A DNA stretch of 64,000 nucleotides from Bacteroidales bacterium (GCA_028280405.1 JANQLW010000054.1:1-64000), one strand, 5' to 3'; counted from the stretch's first letter, positions 48,949 to 60,015 are shown. Translations and numbers: made by a program. Notes: generated by a model not told the origin, from the sequence alone.

Positions 48949-49779
48949 ATGGGATATGTCGGAGTTAAATTCGTATTTAATTCAGGAGAAGCTCAAAATG
49001 AAATTCTGATGGCTCTTTTGGGTGAGCTTGAATATGAAAGTTTTGAAGAATTGGATAATGGCCTGTTAGCTTATATTCAGGAAACTTTTTTTAATGAGGA
49101 GTCATTGAATGATTTAACCGAACAATTAGTTGCTATGGACTTTTCCTATTCTTTTGAAAAAATAGAAGATAAGAACTGGAATGAGGTTTGGGAAAGCAAT
49201 TATCCGGCTGTAACCATTGGTGGAGACTGCCATGTTAGGGCTCCGTTTCATGAACCAAATACTGAAGTGAAGTATGAGATCGTCATTGAACCTCAAATGT
49301 CTTTTGGAACTGCACATCATGAAACAACCGCTATGATACTGGAATACATTCTTAAGCATGAATTTGTTGATGAAGCAGTTTTGGATATGGGATGTGGAAC
49401 CGGAGTACTTTCTATTTTAGCTGCAATGAAAGGTGCAAAAACTATAGAAGCCATTGATATTGATGAGTGGGCTTATAAAAACAGCCTTGAAAATGTGAAG
49501 AGAAATGGTTTCCCTGATATCAAAGTAATTCAAGGTAGTGCATTTGATTTGGATGGAAAGTCTTTCAGTGTGGTATTTGCCAATATTAATCGTAACATCC
49601 TGCTGAAAGATATGAAAGCATATGTGGATTGTATGACCCTCAATTCCAGAATTTATTTTAGTGGTTTTTATGAATCTGATTTGGCAGTAATTCGGGAAGA
49701 AGCTGAGAACTTAGGCCTTTCTTTTATAAGTCATAAAGTAAAGAATAACTGGACTGCTGCTTATTTTGAGAAAAAATAA
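48949..49779 (+). CDS. prmA: Ribosomal protein L11 methyltransferase
   Basis: MSFGTAHHETTAMILE, VLDMGCGTGVLSILAAMKGA, VFANINRNILLKDM. Confidence 0.93.
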   Translation: MGYVGVKFVFNSGEAQNEILMALLGELEYESFEELDNGLLAYIQETFFNEESLNDLTEQLVAMDFSYSFEKIEDKNWNEVWESNYPAVTIGGDCHVRAPFHEPNTEVKYEIVIEPQMSFGTAHHETTAMILEYILKHEFVDEAVLDMGCGTGVLSILAAMKGAKTIEAIDIDEWAYKNSLENVKRNGFPDIKVIQGSAFDLDGKSFSVVFANINRNILLKDMKAYVDCMTLNSRIYFSGFYESDLAVIREEAENLGLSFISHKVKNNWTAAYFEKK

Positions 49780-49789
49780 AAAGATATAT

Positions 49790-52700
49790 ATGAGTAAGCT
49801 TAAAGCCATAATAATTGTATTATGTATACAGTTGATTGTGGCTTTTTCTTTTTCTCAGGAGAATCCAATAAAGTCTGACTTTATTGAAAGCTTAAAAGCT
49901 CAATACACTAATCCGAAGGGTAAAACTTTAAACCCTGCTGTTGCCGAATTTGAGAAATTATGGAGTCAAGGGTTTCTGGATTCCATACAAAAAAACAGGA
50001 TCCAATTTATTTTAACCAAAATTAAACAAAAAGGGCTGCATCGTAATCAAATAAAATTTATAAGAACAATCAATCTCTTTAAATCGGGAAGTCAGCCTTC
50101 AACTTCACTCAATGCTTTTCTTAAAGAGGCTTTGGAACATAGTAAACAGAAGGTTTCGCGTAATTTTAAAAAGCTCCTTGATAAATGCTATTTGTTATTG
50201 AAAATGCAGCAACTCAATAAAATGGCTTCTATGGGATGGTATTATAGAGGTGGTAGTTTTGAACTGTTTCACGATGGCCAGTTAAAGATCAAATTTAAAG
50301 ATGGAGACCTGGTATGCAAAAGCCGGAATGATAGTTCTGAAATTTTTCATACAAATGGTGTTTTTATTCCTTCTGATTTCAAATGGACCGGAACCGGAGG
50401 AGTACTAAGATGGAAAAGGTTGAATATGGATAAGTTCAGGAAAGCTGAGTTTAAGAAGTATGAAATTCATTTAAATTCATCTCAATATACGATTGATTCT
50501 GCTGAATTCTTGGATCATAAGTATTTAAAAGTTCCAATGTTTGGCCGGCTAAAAGAAAAAGTACTGGCCAGTAAACCTAATAAAAGGACTTCATACCCCA
50601 GGTTTAATTCTTATCGAAAAGATTATAATATTAACAGTTTATTGGGTGTAATTAACTTTAAAGGTGGTGTTAATATACTTGGCCGGACTATTATTTGCAT
50701 GGCTGATGAGAATGCCCTTGTTCAAATTGATTTTAAGAGGGATACTATTCCTTTTGTTCGCCTAGGCTCTACTGAATTTATAGTGAATGGTGACCAGATT
50801 AACTCCAAGCGAGCAAAAGCAATTATATTTTTGGACAAAGATTCGATTTATCATCCATCTGTACAGTTCAGATATAATCAGAAATCCAAAGAATTGATCC
50901 TTAACAGAAAAGCAATTGAAATTGCGCCTACGCCTTTTTATAATTCCTACCATAAAATCAATATGTATTGTGAGGTTATCAGCTGGAACCTGGATAGTTT
51001 GAAATTGGAATTAAGAAACAGAAGAAATACTGCAAAGCGCTCGGAAGCTATTTATGAATCGGTTAATTTCTTTTCGGAATATGAATATTACAGATTACAG
51101 GGGATGGATTTGGTAAATCCTTTAATTCTGATAAAAAAATATTCGGAAAAATATAATACCAAAGAAATTCATATTAGTTTACTGGCTGAATATATGAAAA
51201 AGCCTGAAGATCAGGCCTCCAATCTTCTCTTTAATCTTGCTGAAAAAGGATTTGTTGCTTATGATGTAAAGAACAGAAAAGCCATTATTCAAAACAGGCT
51301 TTATGATTTCTTAAAAGCAAAAGCCGGTTTGAAGGATCACGATGTGATTCAATATAAAAGTGAAACAAAAGGAAAAAGCAGTGCAAGCCTGGATTTAAAA
51401 GATTTTAATTTATATATACGTGGTGTAAAGGAGATTTTTTTAAGCGATTCACAGAAGGTACAGATTATGCCTTATAAGAATGAAATCATAATGAAAAAAA
51501 ACAGGGATTTTCTGTTTAGCGGTAATGTTAAAGGAGGGCTCTTTGATTTTGGTGCAGGCGATTGTGAGTTTCAATATGATCAGTTTAAATTGAATATGCC
51601 TGAAATCGATTCTATGAGTTTTTTTGTAAAGAATCCTAAACCCGATAAAAAGAATCCGGATAAACTGATCAAAGTAAAAAGTGTATTGGCTAATCTAAGT
51701 GGGGATGTAAGAATAGATAATCCGGAAAACAAATCCGGAAATATATCTTATCCGGAATACCCAATTTTTAGAAATATTAATGAAGCTTATGTTTATTATG
51801 AAGATTCGCTAATCATGAATAATACATTGAAGAAAAAAGGCTTCTATTATTTTGTACAGCCATTTACGATTGATAGTCTGGATAATTTCTCAACAGATGG
51901 ATTGGGCTTTAATGGATATATGGTTACAGATAGTATTTTTCCCGTAATTCACAAAGATCTGCAGGTAATGCCGGATTATTCATTGGGGTTTAGATATGAT
52001 CGTAGCCGTAATGGGATTCCTGTTTACCGGAATAAAGGGAAATTATATGCAATCATAAATCTGAGTCATGAAGGCTTCTTTGCAAATGGGAAATTGGATT
52101 GGATAAGTAGTACAAGCCAGGCAGAAAAGTTCTCAATATATCCGGATTCTCTTATCGCTACTTTGAATCATTTTAATATTCAGGTTTTGGAGAATGATAC
52201 TATTTATCCGAATGCTAAAGGAACTAAGCTGGATTTTAAATGGGAACCTTATCAGAATAAGTTAAGGGTAAAGTCTATTGATAGTGCTTTTGTTTTATAT
52301 GAGGAAGCTAAACTGAATGGTAGCCTTACGCTAACTCCCCACTCCTTATTGGGAACAGGAGAGTTTCAACTGGAAAATTTTAAACTGAAATCAGATAAAT
52401 TTAACTTTTCTTTGAATAAGGTATATTCAGATACGACTGATTTTAATTTATTTACAGAAGATGAACAGTTGGCATTCAGTAGTAAGAATTATAAGGTTGA
52501 TATTCACTTAAAGAACAGAAAGGGCTATTTTAAATCGAATGGAGCTAATGCAGTAACAGCATTTCCTTTAAATAACTTTATAACTACTATGGATGAAATA
52601 ATTTGGGAAATGGATAGTGCTCAATTGTATCTGAATAACAATATAGCTGCAAAAATACCAGGAATCAATAAAATGTCTCATGAAGAACTACTAGATGTGG

Positions 52701-54226
52701 ATTTGTCAGGCTCCTACTTTTTAAGCCTGAAGCCAGAGCAGGATTCTTTAAGCTTCTATACCCTGAAGGCCAGATATGCAATGGATTCAAATATTCTGTA
52801 TGCAGAAGATGTAAAATATATTAATGTGGCTAATGCAGCCGTATTTCCATCCGATGGAAAAATCGTAATTAAAGAAAATGCAGTCATTCCAACCATTAAG
52901 AATGCAACGATCATTTCCGATCTAAATAAGCAATACCATAAAGTATATAATGCGGATGTAAATATTTTTTCTAAGAATAATTTTATTGCTAAAGGTTCTT
53001 ATGATTACCTGGATGCGAATAAAAATCTGCAGGAGATCAAGTTGAATACAGTGGCTGTTGATAGCTTAAACAGAACGTATGCGCTCGGAAATATTCCCGA
53101 AGATGAATTGTTCTTTTTAAGTCCCCATTTTTTTTATCAGGGAGATATAAAATGGACTTCAGATAACCCACTTGTCAGGTTTTATGGAGGCTTTCGAATA
53201 AATCAGGATTGTATTTTCAATGATTCGGTATGGGTTAAATTTGATACTATTATCAACCCTGATGAATTAAAGATTCCTTTAAAAGAGAAAATAGTTGATC
53301 TAAAAAATAGGAGGTTGGATATTGGGCTTTTCTATTCTCCTACGGAAGGAGTAATGTATTCCAGGTTTTTAACCAGTAAATCAAATATAAAGGACAGGGA
53401 TATATTTAAAGCGAGAGGAGTTATTCGTTTTAATCAGGAAGACGAATTATTTGAAGTTGCTCCAAACAGAATCCTGGAAGGAAAGAGTAAATATGGGAAT
53501 AAAATAAGCCTGAACCCCCAAAGCTGTATAATCAAAGGGCAGGGGGGCTTTGAATTAAATGATCCGATAAGGGAATTATACATTAGATCCTTTGGAGAAT
53601 TTAGTCACTCGATTACTGAAGATACTACCGCATTCAGATTAATATTGAGCCTGGATTTTTTATTTGATAAAACAACATTAAATGTAATGTTTGATTCTAT
53701 TAATGCAATTAAGTTACCTAAAATAAGTATGCGGGATGAATTTATTCAAAGAGCCTTTGTGAACGCAGCAAATTCGGAATCTGAAAAAGACATTCTTTAT
53801 GATCTTGAATGGTATGGCGAAATCAGAAAACAGATAGATCAATTTAAAGAAACACTTATCTTCGATGATATCAGGTTTAAATGGGATAAAGAGAAGAGAA
53901 TTTATATCTCCAGGGGGAAAATAGGATTGGGCATGATTAATAATAAGCAAATTCATCGTTATGTGGATGGGATCATAGTCATTGACCGGAAAAAATCCAA
54001 TAATTCTATTGAAATTTATTTGGAACCTGAAGCAGGACATTGGTATTACTTTTCAATGAAAAACAAACTGATGCAGGCCATTTCTTCTGATAAAGTATTT
54101 AATGCAAAATTATCAGAAGTGGAGCAATCAAAACGAATGATTAAAAAAGATGACATAATTCAATATGAATTTGTAATTTCGGATCGCAAAAAGAAAATCG
54201 ATTTTTTGAGGAAGTATAAAAGGTAA
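49790..54226 (+). CDS. Large secreted/periplasmic beta-rich hypothetical protein (ORF track start 49766; start more likely 49790)
   Basis: Signal peptide MSKLKAIIIVLCIQLIVAFSFSQE; long ORF, no domain recognised. Confidence 0.7.
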   Translation: MSKLKAIIIVLCIQLIVAFSFSQENPIKSDFIESLKAQYTNPKGKTLNPAVAEFEKLWSQGFLDSIQKNRIQFILTKIKQKGLHRNQIKFIRTINLFKSGSQPSTSLNAFLKEALEHSKQKVSRNFKKLLDKCYLLLKMQQLNKMASMGWYYRGGSFELFHDGQLKIKFKDGDLVCKSRNDSSEIFHTNGVFIPSDFKWTGTGGVLRWKRLNMDKFRKAEFKKYEIHLNSSQYTIDSAEFLDHKYLKVPMFGRLKEKVLASKPNKRTSYPRFNSYRKDYNINSLLGVINFKGGVNILGRTIICMADENALVQIDFKRDTIPFVRLGSTEFIVNGDQINSKRAKAIIFLDKDSIYHPSVQFRYNQKSKELILNRKAIEIAPTPFYNSYHKINMYCEVISWNLDSLKLELRNRRNTAKRSEAIYESVNFFSEYEYYRLQGMDLVNPLILIKKYSEKYNTKEIHISLLAEYMKKPEDQASNLLFNLAEKGFVAYDVKNRKAIIQNRLYDFLKAKAGLKDHDVIQYKSETKGKSSASLDLKDFNLYIRGVKEIFLSDSQKVQIMPYKNEIIMKKNRDFLFSGNVKGGLFDFGAGDCEFQYDQFKLNMPEIDSMSFFVKNPKPDKKNPDKLIKVKSVLANLSGDVRIDNPENKSGNISYPEYPIFRNINEAYVYYEDSLIMNNTLKKKGFYYFVQPFTIDSLDNFSTDGLGFNGYMVTDSIFPVIHKDLQVMPDYSLGFRYDRSRNGIPVYRNKGKLYAIINLSHEGFFANGKLDWISSTSQAEKFSIYPDSLIATLNHFNIQVLENDTIYPNAKGTKLDFKWEPYQNKLRVKSIDSAFVLYEEAKLNGSLTLTPHSLLGTGEFQLENFKLKSDKFNFSLNKVYSDTTDFNLFTEDEQLAFSSKNYKVDIHLKNRKGYFKSNGANAVTAFPLNNFITTMDEIIWEMDSAQLYLNNNIAAKIPGINKMSHEELLDVDLSGSYFLSLKPEQDSLSFYTLKARYAMDSNILYAEDVKYINVANAAVFPSDGKIVIKENAVIPTIKNATIISDLNKQYHKVYNADVNIFSKNNFIAKGSYDYLDANKNLQEIKLNTVAVDSLNRTYALGNIPEDELFFLSPHFFYQGDIKWTSDNPLVRFYGGFRINQDCIFNDSVWVKFDTIINPDELKIPLKEKIVDLKNRRLDIGLFYSPTEGVMYSRFLTSKSNIKDRDIFKARGVIRFNQEDELFEVAPNRILEGKSKYGNKISLNPQSCIIKGQGGFELNDPIRELYIRSFGEFSHSITEDTTAFRLILSLDFLFDKTTLNVMFDSINAIKLPKISMRDEFIQRAFVNAANSESEKDILYDLEWYGEIRKQIDQFKETLIFDDIRFKWDKEKRIYISRGKIGLGMINNKQIHRYVDGIIVIDRKKSNNSIEIYLEPEAGHWYYFSMKNKLMQAISSDKVFNAKLSEVEQSKRMIKKDDIIQYEFVISDRKKKIDFLRKYKR

Positions 54227-54865
54227 GTGATGATTGAATTCGATATGTTAATAGTTGTTCCTGTAATAGTTGCCTATTTAATTGGGTCTGTTCCGGCTTC
54301 TGTTTGGGTAGGCAGGATTTTTTATAATGTTGATGTTAGAAAAGAAGGAAGTGGAAATGCGGGAGCTACCAATACCATCCGGGTTTTAGGATTAAAAGCC
54401 GGTATTCCGGTTTTGCTATTTGATATTTTTAAGGGGTGGTTTGCCGTATTCAGTTTGTCGTTTTTTTCTATTACATCATTATCTGAATTACAAATTGTTT
54501 ATTTAGAGATGACTATGGCTATTGCTGCTGTATGTGGCCATATATTTCCTGTATATGTTGGATTTAAAGGAGGAAAGGGTGTTGCAACGATAGCTGGTGT
54601 TGGGATTGCTCTTTATCCGGTGGCATTTTTAATTATAGCAGGTATCTTTACCGTTTCATTTATCATTAGCAGAATAGTTTCTATATCTTCTATAATGGCT
54701 GCTATCAGTTTTCCGGTTATCGTAATCTTTATATTAAATAATCCATATTTGCCATTAGTAATTTTAGCTATTTGCGTGGGTGTTTTTGTTCCTGTAACTC
54801 ACCATAAAAATATAAGACGCCTGTTAAAAGGGAAAGAATCAAGAATTCAATTCAAAAAGAAATAG
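54227..54865 (+). CDS. plsY: Glycerol-3-phosphate acyltransferase PlsY
   Basis: AYLIGSVPASVWVGRIFYNVDVRKEGSGNAGATNTIRVLG, GFKGGKGVATIAGV, VTHHKNIRRLLKGKESR. Confidence 0.94.
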   Translation: MMIEFDMLIVVPVIVAYLIGSVPASVWVGRIFYNVDVRKEGSGNAGATNTIRVLGLKAGIPVLLFDIFKGWFAVFSLSFFSITSLSELQIVYLEMTMAIAAVCGHIFPVYVGFKGGKGVATIAGVGIALYPVAFLIIAGIFTVSFIISRIVSISSIMAAISFPVIVIFILNNPYLPLVILAICVGVFVPVTHHKNIRRLLKGKESRIQFKKK

Positions 54866-55040
54866 ACAAGGTTTTTTTAGAAACTCTATTTTGTTTTTTT
54901 TATATTTAATTGCTGGCAAGTACTATAATTTTGCTGTGGAAAAATTGTTGAGAAAGAATTCTGTATTCAGTCATTTTGACCAATATATTTAATATATTTA
55001 CTGTTGATTAAAATCGTAAATCCATTAAAAATTTAATTAT

Positions 55041-56162
55041 ATGAAGTTTATTGTTTCCAGTTATTTACTGTTGAAAAATGTTCAGGCATTGAGCGGTGTT
55101 TTAAACTCAAGTAATACTTTGCCTATACTTGACGACTTCCTGTTTGAATTAAGAGAAGATACTCTGTTTATAACTGCTTCTGATCTTGAAACTACAATGA
55201 CAGTATCTTTGGAGCCAACGAAGTCAGAAGAACCCGGAATGGTAGCTATTCCTGCTAAAATATTATTAGATACTTTAAAAACCTTTGCTGATATACCTAT
55301 AACATTTAATATTAATAATGATACTTTAGGTATAGAAATTTCTGCTGGAGATGGTAAATACCGTTTAACCGGGCATCGTAGTGATGAGTATCCGCAAACA
55401 CCTTCAGCTGAGGATATAACTTCATTGGAAATTAATTCTGATGTATTGAATAAAGCAGTTAATAAAACACTCTTTGCAACAGGAAATGATGAGCTTCGTC
55501 CGGTTATGTCAGGTGTGTTTTGCGAACTTACTCCGGATGATATCACTTTTGTTGCTACCGATGCTCATAAATTAGTTCGTTACAGAAGAAGCGATGCAAA
55601 AGCAGATGTTTCTGCATCTTTTATTTTGCCTAAAAAACCTTTAAATCAACTAAAAAATATTCTTGCTAGCGAAATACCTGTGAAAATTGATTATAACCAA
55701 ACCAATGCATTTTTTAGCTTTGAAAATGTTAATATGGTTTGTCGTTTAATTGATGGCAGATATCCTAATTATGAAGCGGTTATTCCTACAAATAATCCGA
55801 ATGTTCTTACCATTGATCGTTTATCTTTACTTAACTCAATCAGGCGTGTTGCATTATTTGCCAACCAGTCGACACATCAGGTAAGATTTAAGATTTCAGG
55901 AAAGGAGTTAACCCTTTCTGCTGAGGATGTTGATTACTCAAATGAAGCAAAAGAAAGACTGACCTGTAATTATGAAGGTGAAGATATTGAAATCGGATTT
56001 AATTCCCGTTTTCTACAGGAAATGCTTACCAACTTAGATTGTGATGAGGTTAAATTTGAAATGTCAGCACCGAACCGTGCAGGTTTAATTTTACCTCTTG
56101 AAGAAGAGGTTGAAGGAGAGGATATATTAATGCTTGTAATGCCTGTAATGTTGAATCAATAA
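55041..56162 (+). CDS. dnaN: DNA polymerase III subunit beta
   Basis: Sliding-clamp fold motifs; TDAHKLVRYRR, RLIDGRYPNYEAVIP, C-terminal VMPVMLNQ. Confidence 0.95.
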   Translation: MKFIVSSYLLLKNVQALSGVLNSSNTLPILDDFLFELREDTLFITASDLETTMTVSLEPTKSEEPGMVAIPAKILLDTLKTFADIPITFNINNDTLGIEISAGDGKYRLTGHRSDEYPQTPSAEDITSLEINSDVLNKAVNKTLFATGNDELRPVMSGVFCELTPDDITFVATDAHKLVRYRRSDAKADVSASFILPKKPLNQLKNILASEIPVKIDYNQTNAFFSFENVNMVCRLIDGRYPNYEAVIPTNNPNVLTIDRLSLLNSIRRVALFANQSTHQVRFKISGKELTLSAEDVDYSNEAKERLTCNYEGEDIEIGFNSRFLQEMLTNLDCDEVKFEMSAPNRAGLILPLEEEVEGEDILMLVMPVMLNQ

Positions 56163-56183
56163 GATTAATTAAATAAATTTAAG

Positions 56184-56212
56184 AAAGCAAGGTTTTTAGC
56201 CTTGCTTTTTTT
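56184..56212 (+). terminator. Intrinsic terminator downstream of dnaN
   Basis: AAAGCAAGG-TTTTTAG-CCTTGCTTT followed by T-run. Confidence 0.85.
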
Positions 56213-56236
56213 GTTTAATGAACTTAAATTAGATGT

Positions 56237-57178
56237 TTGGCTTCACTTATGGATAAAAAAGGAATATTAATTATAGGGGCTACCGGTTTCATTGGAAAAG
56301 CAATCATCCAAAAGCTTGATTCTTCTGTATACGATATTTACATTGCTTCCAGGAATCTTGAAAATGCCAGAAAGATATTTCCTGAGAACAAGTATAATTT
56401 CATTTCATTGACAGATTCAAGTGAGCAACAGTTAGTTGAAGCTTTGATTAATTGTAGCATTATTATCAATTTGGCCGGTGAAAACATTGGAAATAAACGG
56501 TGGACTGATCGTCAAAAAGAAAAAATTTTTGATAGCAGACTCATCGTTGGCTCAATACTAAATGCCTTATTGGCTAAACATGGAATCAGGCCGGAAGTAT
56601 ATATTCAGGCATCTGCAATTGGTTATTACGGAAATCAGGGAGAAAAAAGACTTACTGAGATGAATGAAGTTGGCAAAGGTTTTTTAGCAGAAGTATGTGA
56701 TGCCTGGGAATCGTCGGCATGTGTAGCAAGGTCTACATCAAAAACTGATTATATTCTTAGAATCGGATTGGTAATTGGAAAAGAAGCTCTTATCGTAAAA
56801 AAATTGAAATTAGCCTTTAAATGGGCAGGAGGGGTGAAGATAGGACGAAAGAATCAAATGATAAGTTGGATACATATTGATGATTTGGCTGAAATCGTAT
56901 TATTAATGATAAACCAGAAACTGGAAAAAGGAGAATATAATCTGGTTGCTCCTAATGCGGAATATGCGCATGATTTTTACAGATTGTTTGCAAAATCCCT
57001 GAATCGTTTTACCTGGTTTGTTATTCCGCCTAAAATATTACAAATAATATTTGGGCAAATGGCAGAGGAGGTTTTGTTATCCGGACAAAACGCTTTCCCA
57101 GAAAAACTATTAATGAATAATTATAAATTTAAATACCCTTCCCTGAAAGAAGCGTTTGAGAATATATTGAGAAATTAA
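56237..57178 (+). CDS. TIGR01777-family NAD-dependent epimerase (SDR39U1-like)
   Basis: ILIIGATGFIGKAIIQKL, IINLAGENIGNKRWTDRQKEKIFDSR, IQASAIGYYGNQGEK. Confidence 0.9.
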   Translation: MASLMDKKGILIIGATGFIGKAIIQKLDSSVYDIYIASRNLENARKIFPENKYNFISLTDSSEQQLVEALINCSIIINLAGENIGNKRWTDRQKEKIFDSRLIVGSILNALLAKHGIRPEVYIQASAIGYYGNQGEKRLTEMNEVGKGFLAEVCDAWESSACVARSTSKTDYILRIGLVIGKEALIVKKLKLAFKWAGGVKIGRKNQMISWIHIDDLAEIVLLMINQKLEKGEYNLVAPNAEYAHDFYRLFAKSLNRFTWFVIPPKILQIIFGQMAEEVLLSGQNAFPEKLLMNNYKFKYPSLKEAFENILRN

Positions 57179-57182
57179 TTTT

Positions 57183-59573
57183 ATGAAGAAATATTGTACC
57201 CTAATTTTATTGTTGCTGACAGTATTTAATTTAAATGCTGAAGGGCTTATCAGAGGCAGAGTGCATAATGCTAAAAATAATGAACCTATTCCTTTTGCTA
57301 ATATTGTAATTAAAGGTACAAACATAGGTACCAGCTCGGATGAAAACGGGAATTTTATGCTAAAGAATGTAAAACCCGGCTTTACTCAATTAATAGTTAG
57401 TGTGGTAGGTTTTGAAGACTATGTCTCCGAAGATTTTATGATTACTAAAGCTAAAAGTGTGTATATTGATATTCCTTTGGAAGAAACTTCTATAGAAATC
57501 AGTGGGGTAGAGATAAGGGCAAATGCATTCAGGCGACTTATCGAAAGCCCCCTGTCATTGAGAACTTTAAATATTTCTGAAATTGAACAAAGCCCGGGAG
57601 GAAACAGGGATATTTCAAAAATAATTACAGTACTTCCGGGAGTTGCGTCAACTGTTGCTTATCGAAATGATGTAATTGTTAGGGGAGGAGGATCCAATGA
57701 AAACAAGTTTTATTTGGATGACATTGAAATTCCAATGATTAATCACTTTGCAACTCAGGGAGCTTCAGGTGGATCTAATGGAATTCTGAATGTTGATTTT
57801 CTTCGGGAGGTTGATTTTTATTCAGCGGCATTTCCTATACATGCCGGAAATGCCCTGAGCTCTGTGTTGAATTTTAAAATGATAGAGGCTAATGAAGACC
57901 AAACCAATATGAAATTTACCATTGGTGCTTCCGATATTGCTTTTGCAATTAATACCCCGCTTACCGGTCGTTCATCTTTATTGTTTTCAGTAAGGAGATC
58001 TTATTTACAATATATATTTAGCGCTATTGGATTGCCTTTTTTACCAACCTATAATGATCTACAGTTTAAATATAAACTTAAGTTGAATCAAAATAATGAG
58101 ATCAGCATTATTGGCATTGGAGCCTTAGATGATTTAAAATTGAATCTGGATATAAAAGACCCGGATGAGTCACAAAGATATATACTTGGATACTTGCCGG
58201 TAAATAAGCAAAAAAGTTATACACTGGGAGTGAAATACAGAAACTATAAGAAGTATGGTTATAATCAGCTGATATTAAGCAATAGTTATTTTAAAATTCA
58301 GGCAATTAAATTTCAGGATAATATAGAAATTCCCCCAAATTTAATTCTTGATTATTCATCAGCAGAGGCAGAGACTAAGTTTAGGTTTGAACATGTTAGT
58401 GAAAGAAATAGGATCAAACTAAAATATGGTTTTGGAATTGAGAGTGGGCGTTATACCAATGAAACTTATGCCAAGAAGTTTGTTAATAATAGTTCTGAAC
58501 TGGACGAATATGAAACAAGCTTAAATATATTTAAGTGGAATATTTTTGCTCAATTTAGTCAGTCTGTGAATAATAAAAAATTTACCTATTCATTAGGTTT
58601 AAGAATGGATGCAAATAGTTATGCTACAACTATGAACAAGCTTTATAAACAGTTTTCTCCCAGAATAGCTTTTAATTATAGATTAGCAAAAGATGTCTTT
58701 GCCAACTTCAGTGCAGGTTTATATTATCAGCAGCCTTCCTATACTATTTTAGGATATAAAGGCTCTTTCGACGATTATGTAAATAAAGATAATGGGATGA
58801 AATACATCAGAAACAAACAAGTTGTAGCTGGCTTTGAATATCTCCCGGATTTAGATTCTAAATTTACTATTGAGGGATTTTATAAACAGTACAGTAATTA
58901 TCCCTTTTCTGTTCAGGATTCTATCTCATTAGCGAACAAAGGTGGAGATTATGGAGTGGTTGGTACGGAAGAGGTATTGTCAACAGGAAAAGGAAGAGCG
59001 TACGGCTTTGAAATATATTACAGGAATAAGAACTTAATTGGGTTTAATATAAGCTGCTCCTATACCTATGTTAGGAGTGAATTTCAGAGAAGTTTAAGAA
59101 AATACATTCCTTCTGCATGGGATAACCGGCATTTACTGAATATCGTACTTCTTAAAAAACTTAATAGAAACTGGGATATAGGAATTAAGTGGAGGTATGC
59201 GGGGGGAGCTCCTTATACTCCATATGACCTTGAAACTTCATCTAAAAGACCTGCCTGGGATGTGCTGAACCAGGGATACCTTGATTATTCCAGGTTTAAT
59301 TCTTTACGCTTTAATGATTTTCATCAATTAGATTTAAGGGTGGATAAAAAGTATTTCTTCAACAAGTGGACTTTAATGTTTTATTTGGATATTCAGAATA
59401 TTTACAATAAGAAAGCAGATCAGCAGGATTTTTTGACTAACCTGGATGAAAATGGAGTCCCTCAAATTGTGGATCCCAATTTGCCATATGATGAGCAAAA
59501 ATATCTTTTGAGAGCTATTCGTCGGGAAAGTGCTTCAATTTTTCCAACAATAGGTATTATTGTGGAATTTTAA
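57183..59573 (+). CDS. TonB-dependent receptor with N-terminal carboxypeptidase-regulatory-like domain
   Basis: IRGRVHNAKNNEPIPFANIVIKGTNIGTSSDENGNFML; plug SPGGNRDISKIITVLPGVASTVAYRNDVIVRGGGSNENKFYLDDIEIP. Confidence 0.92.
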   Translation: MKKYCTLILLLLTVFNLNAEGLIRGRVHNAKNNEPIPFANIVIKGTNIGTSSDENGNFMLKNVKPGFTQLIVSVVGFEDYVSEDFMITKAKSVYIDIPLEETSIEISGVEIRANAFRRLIESPLSLRTLNISEIEQSPGGNRDISKIITVLPGVASTVAYRNDVIVRGGGSNENKFYLDDIEIPMINHFATQGASGGSNGILNVDFLREVDFYSAAFPIHAGNALSSVLNFKMIEANEDQTNMKFTIGASDIAFAINTPLTGRSSLLFSVRRSYLQYIFSAIGLPFLPTYNDLQFKYKLKLNQNNEISIIGIGALDDLKLNLDIKDPDESQRYILGYLPVNKQKSYTLGVKYRNYKKYGYNQLILSNSYFKIQAIKFQDNIEIPPNLILDYSSAEAETKFRFEHVSERNRIKLKYGFGIESGRYTNETYAKKFVNNSSELDEYETSLNIFKWNIFAQFSQSVNNKKFTYSLGLRMDANSYATTMNKLYKQFSPRIAFNYRLAKDVFANFSAGLYYQQPSYTILGYKGSFDDYVNKDNGMKYIRNKQVVAGFEYLPDLDSKFTIEGFYKQYSNYPFSVQDSISLANKGGDYGVVGTEEVLSTGKGRAYGFEIYYRNKNLIGFNISCSYTYVRSEFQRSLRKYIPSAWDNRHLLNIVLLKKLNRNWDIGIKWRYAGGAPYTPYDLETSSKRPAWDVLNQGYLDYSRFNSLRFNDFHQLDLRVDKKYFFNKWTLMFYLDIQNIYNKKADQQDFLTNLDENGVPQIVDPNLPYDEQKYLLRAIRRESASIFPTIGIIVEF

Positions 59574-59578
59574 ATAAA

Positions 59579-59606
59579 AAACTCTCCCATTAATTTGAGA
59601 GAGTTT
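59579..59606 (-). terminator. Hairpin between the converging TonB-receptor and cold-shock genes; T-run on minus strand
   Basis: AAACTCTC ... GAGAGTTT; minus strand continues TTTTTTATTT. Confidence 0.65.
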
Positions 59607-59631
59607 GAACTTAGTTGATCAAGAAAATTTC

Positions 59632-59826
59632 TTATTCGGTTTTCTTCACGTTAATCGCTTTTTTGCCCCTGTTATCTTCGGTGATCTCAAAAGTTACTTT
59701 GTCAGCTTCGGCAATACGATCAATTAACCCTGTGGCATGAACAAAAATGTCTTGTTGCAGTTCGTCATCAATAATAAAACCAAAACCTTTTCTTTCATTG
59801 AAAAATTTAACAACTCCGGTAGGCAT
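59632..59826 (-). CDS. Cold-shock domain protein (CspA family)
   Basis: GVVKFFNERKGFGFIIDDELQQDIFVHATGL. Confidence 0.95.
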   Translation of the reverse strand: MPTGVVKFFNERKGFGFIIDDELQQDIFVHATGLIDRIAEADKVTFEITEDNRGKKAINVKKTE

Positions 59827-59960
59827 AATAGTAAAAAATTAGTTAATAATATAACAAAGATACACTTATTTGTAAGAAAAGCAAGTTTTGTGGTGATTAT
59901 TAGGCAGTTGTGAAATAATTAACTATGGGATGGCTTCCCTTTCTGTCCTTATTGCAAAAA

Positions 59961-60015
59961 AATCATTAATCCCTAATCTTAAATAATAATTTCATTTAAG
60001 ATTAGGGATTAATGA
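59961..60015 (-). terminator. Perfect 23-bp stem, 9-nt loop hairpin downstream of pckA
   Basis: ATCATTAATCCCTAATCTTAAAT / ATTTAAGATTAGGGATTAATGAT; minus strand continues with TTTTTT. Confidence 0.8.

Noticed and set aside
55082-55546. 154-aa minus-strand ORF within dnaN
   Set aside because: Antisense to a clear essential coding region; no motif.
59961-60015. Long inverted repeat containing TTAGGGATT as another copy of the regulatory box
   Set aside because: It is a symmetric 23-bp hairpin followed by T6 on the minus strand just after pckA, best explained as a terminator; no TCCC-N8-GGGATTG arrangement.
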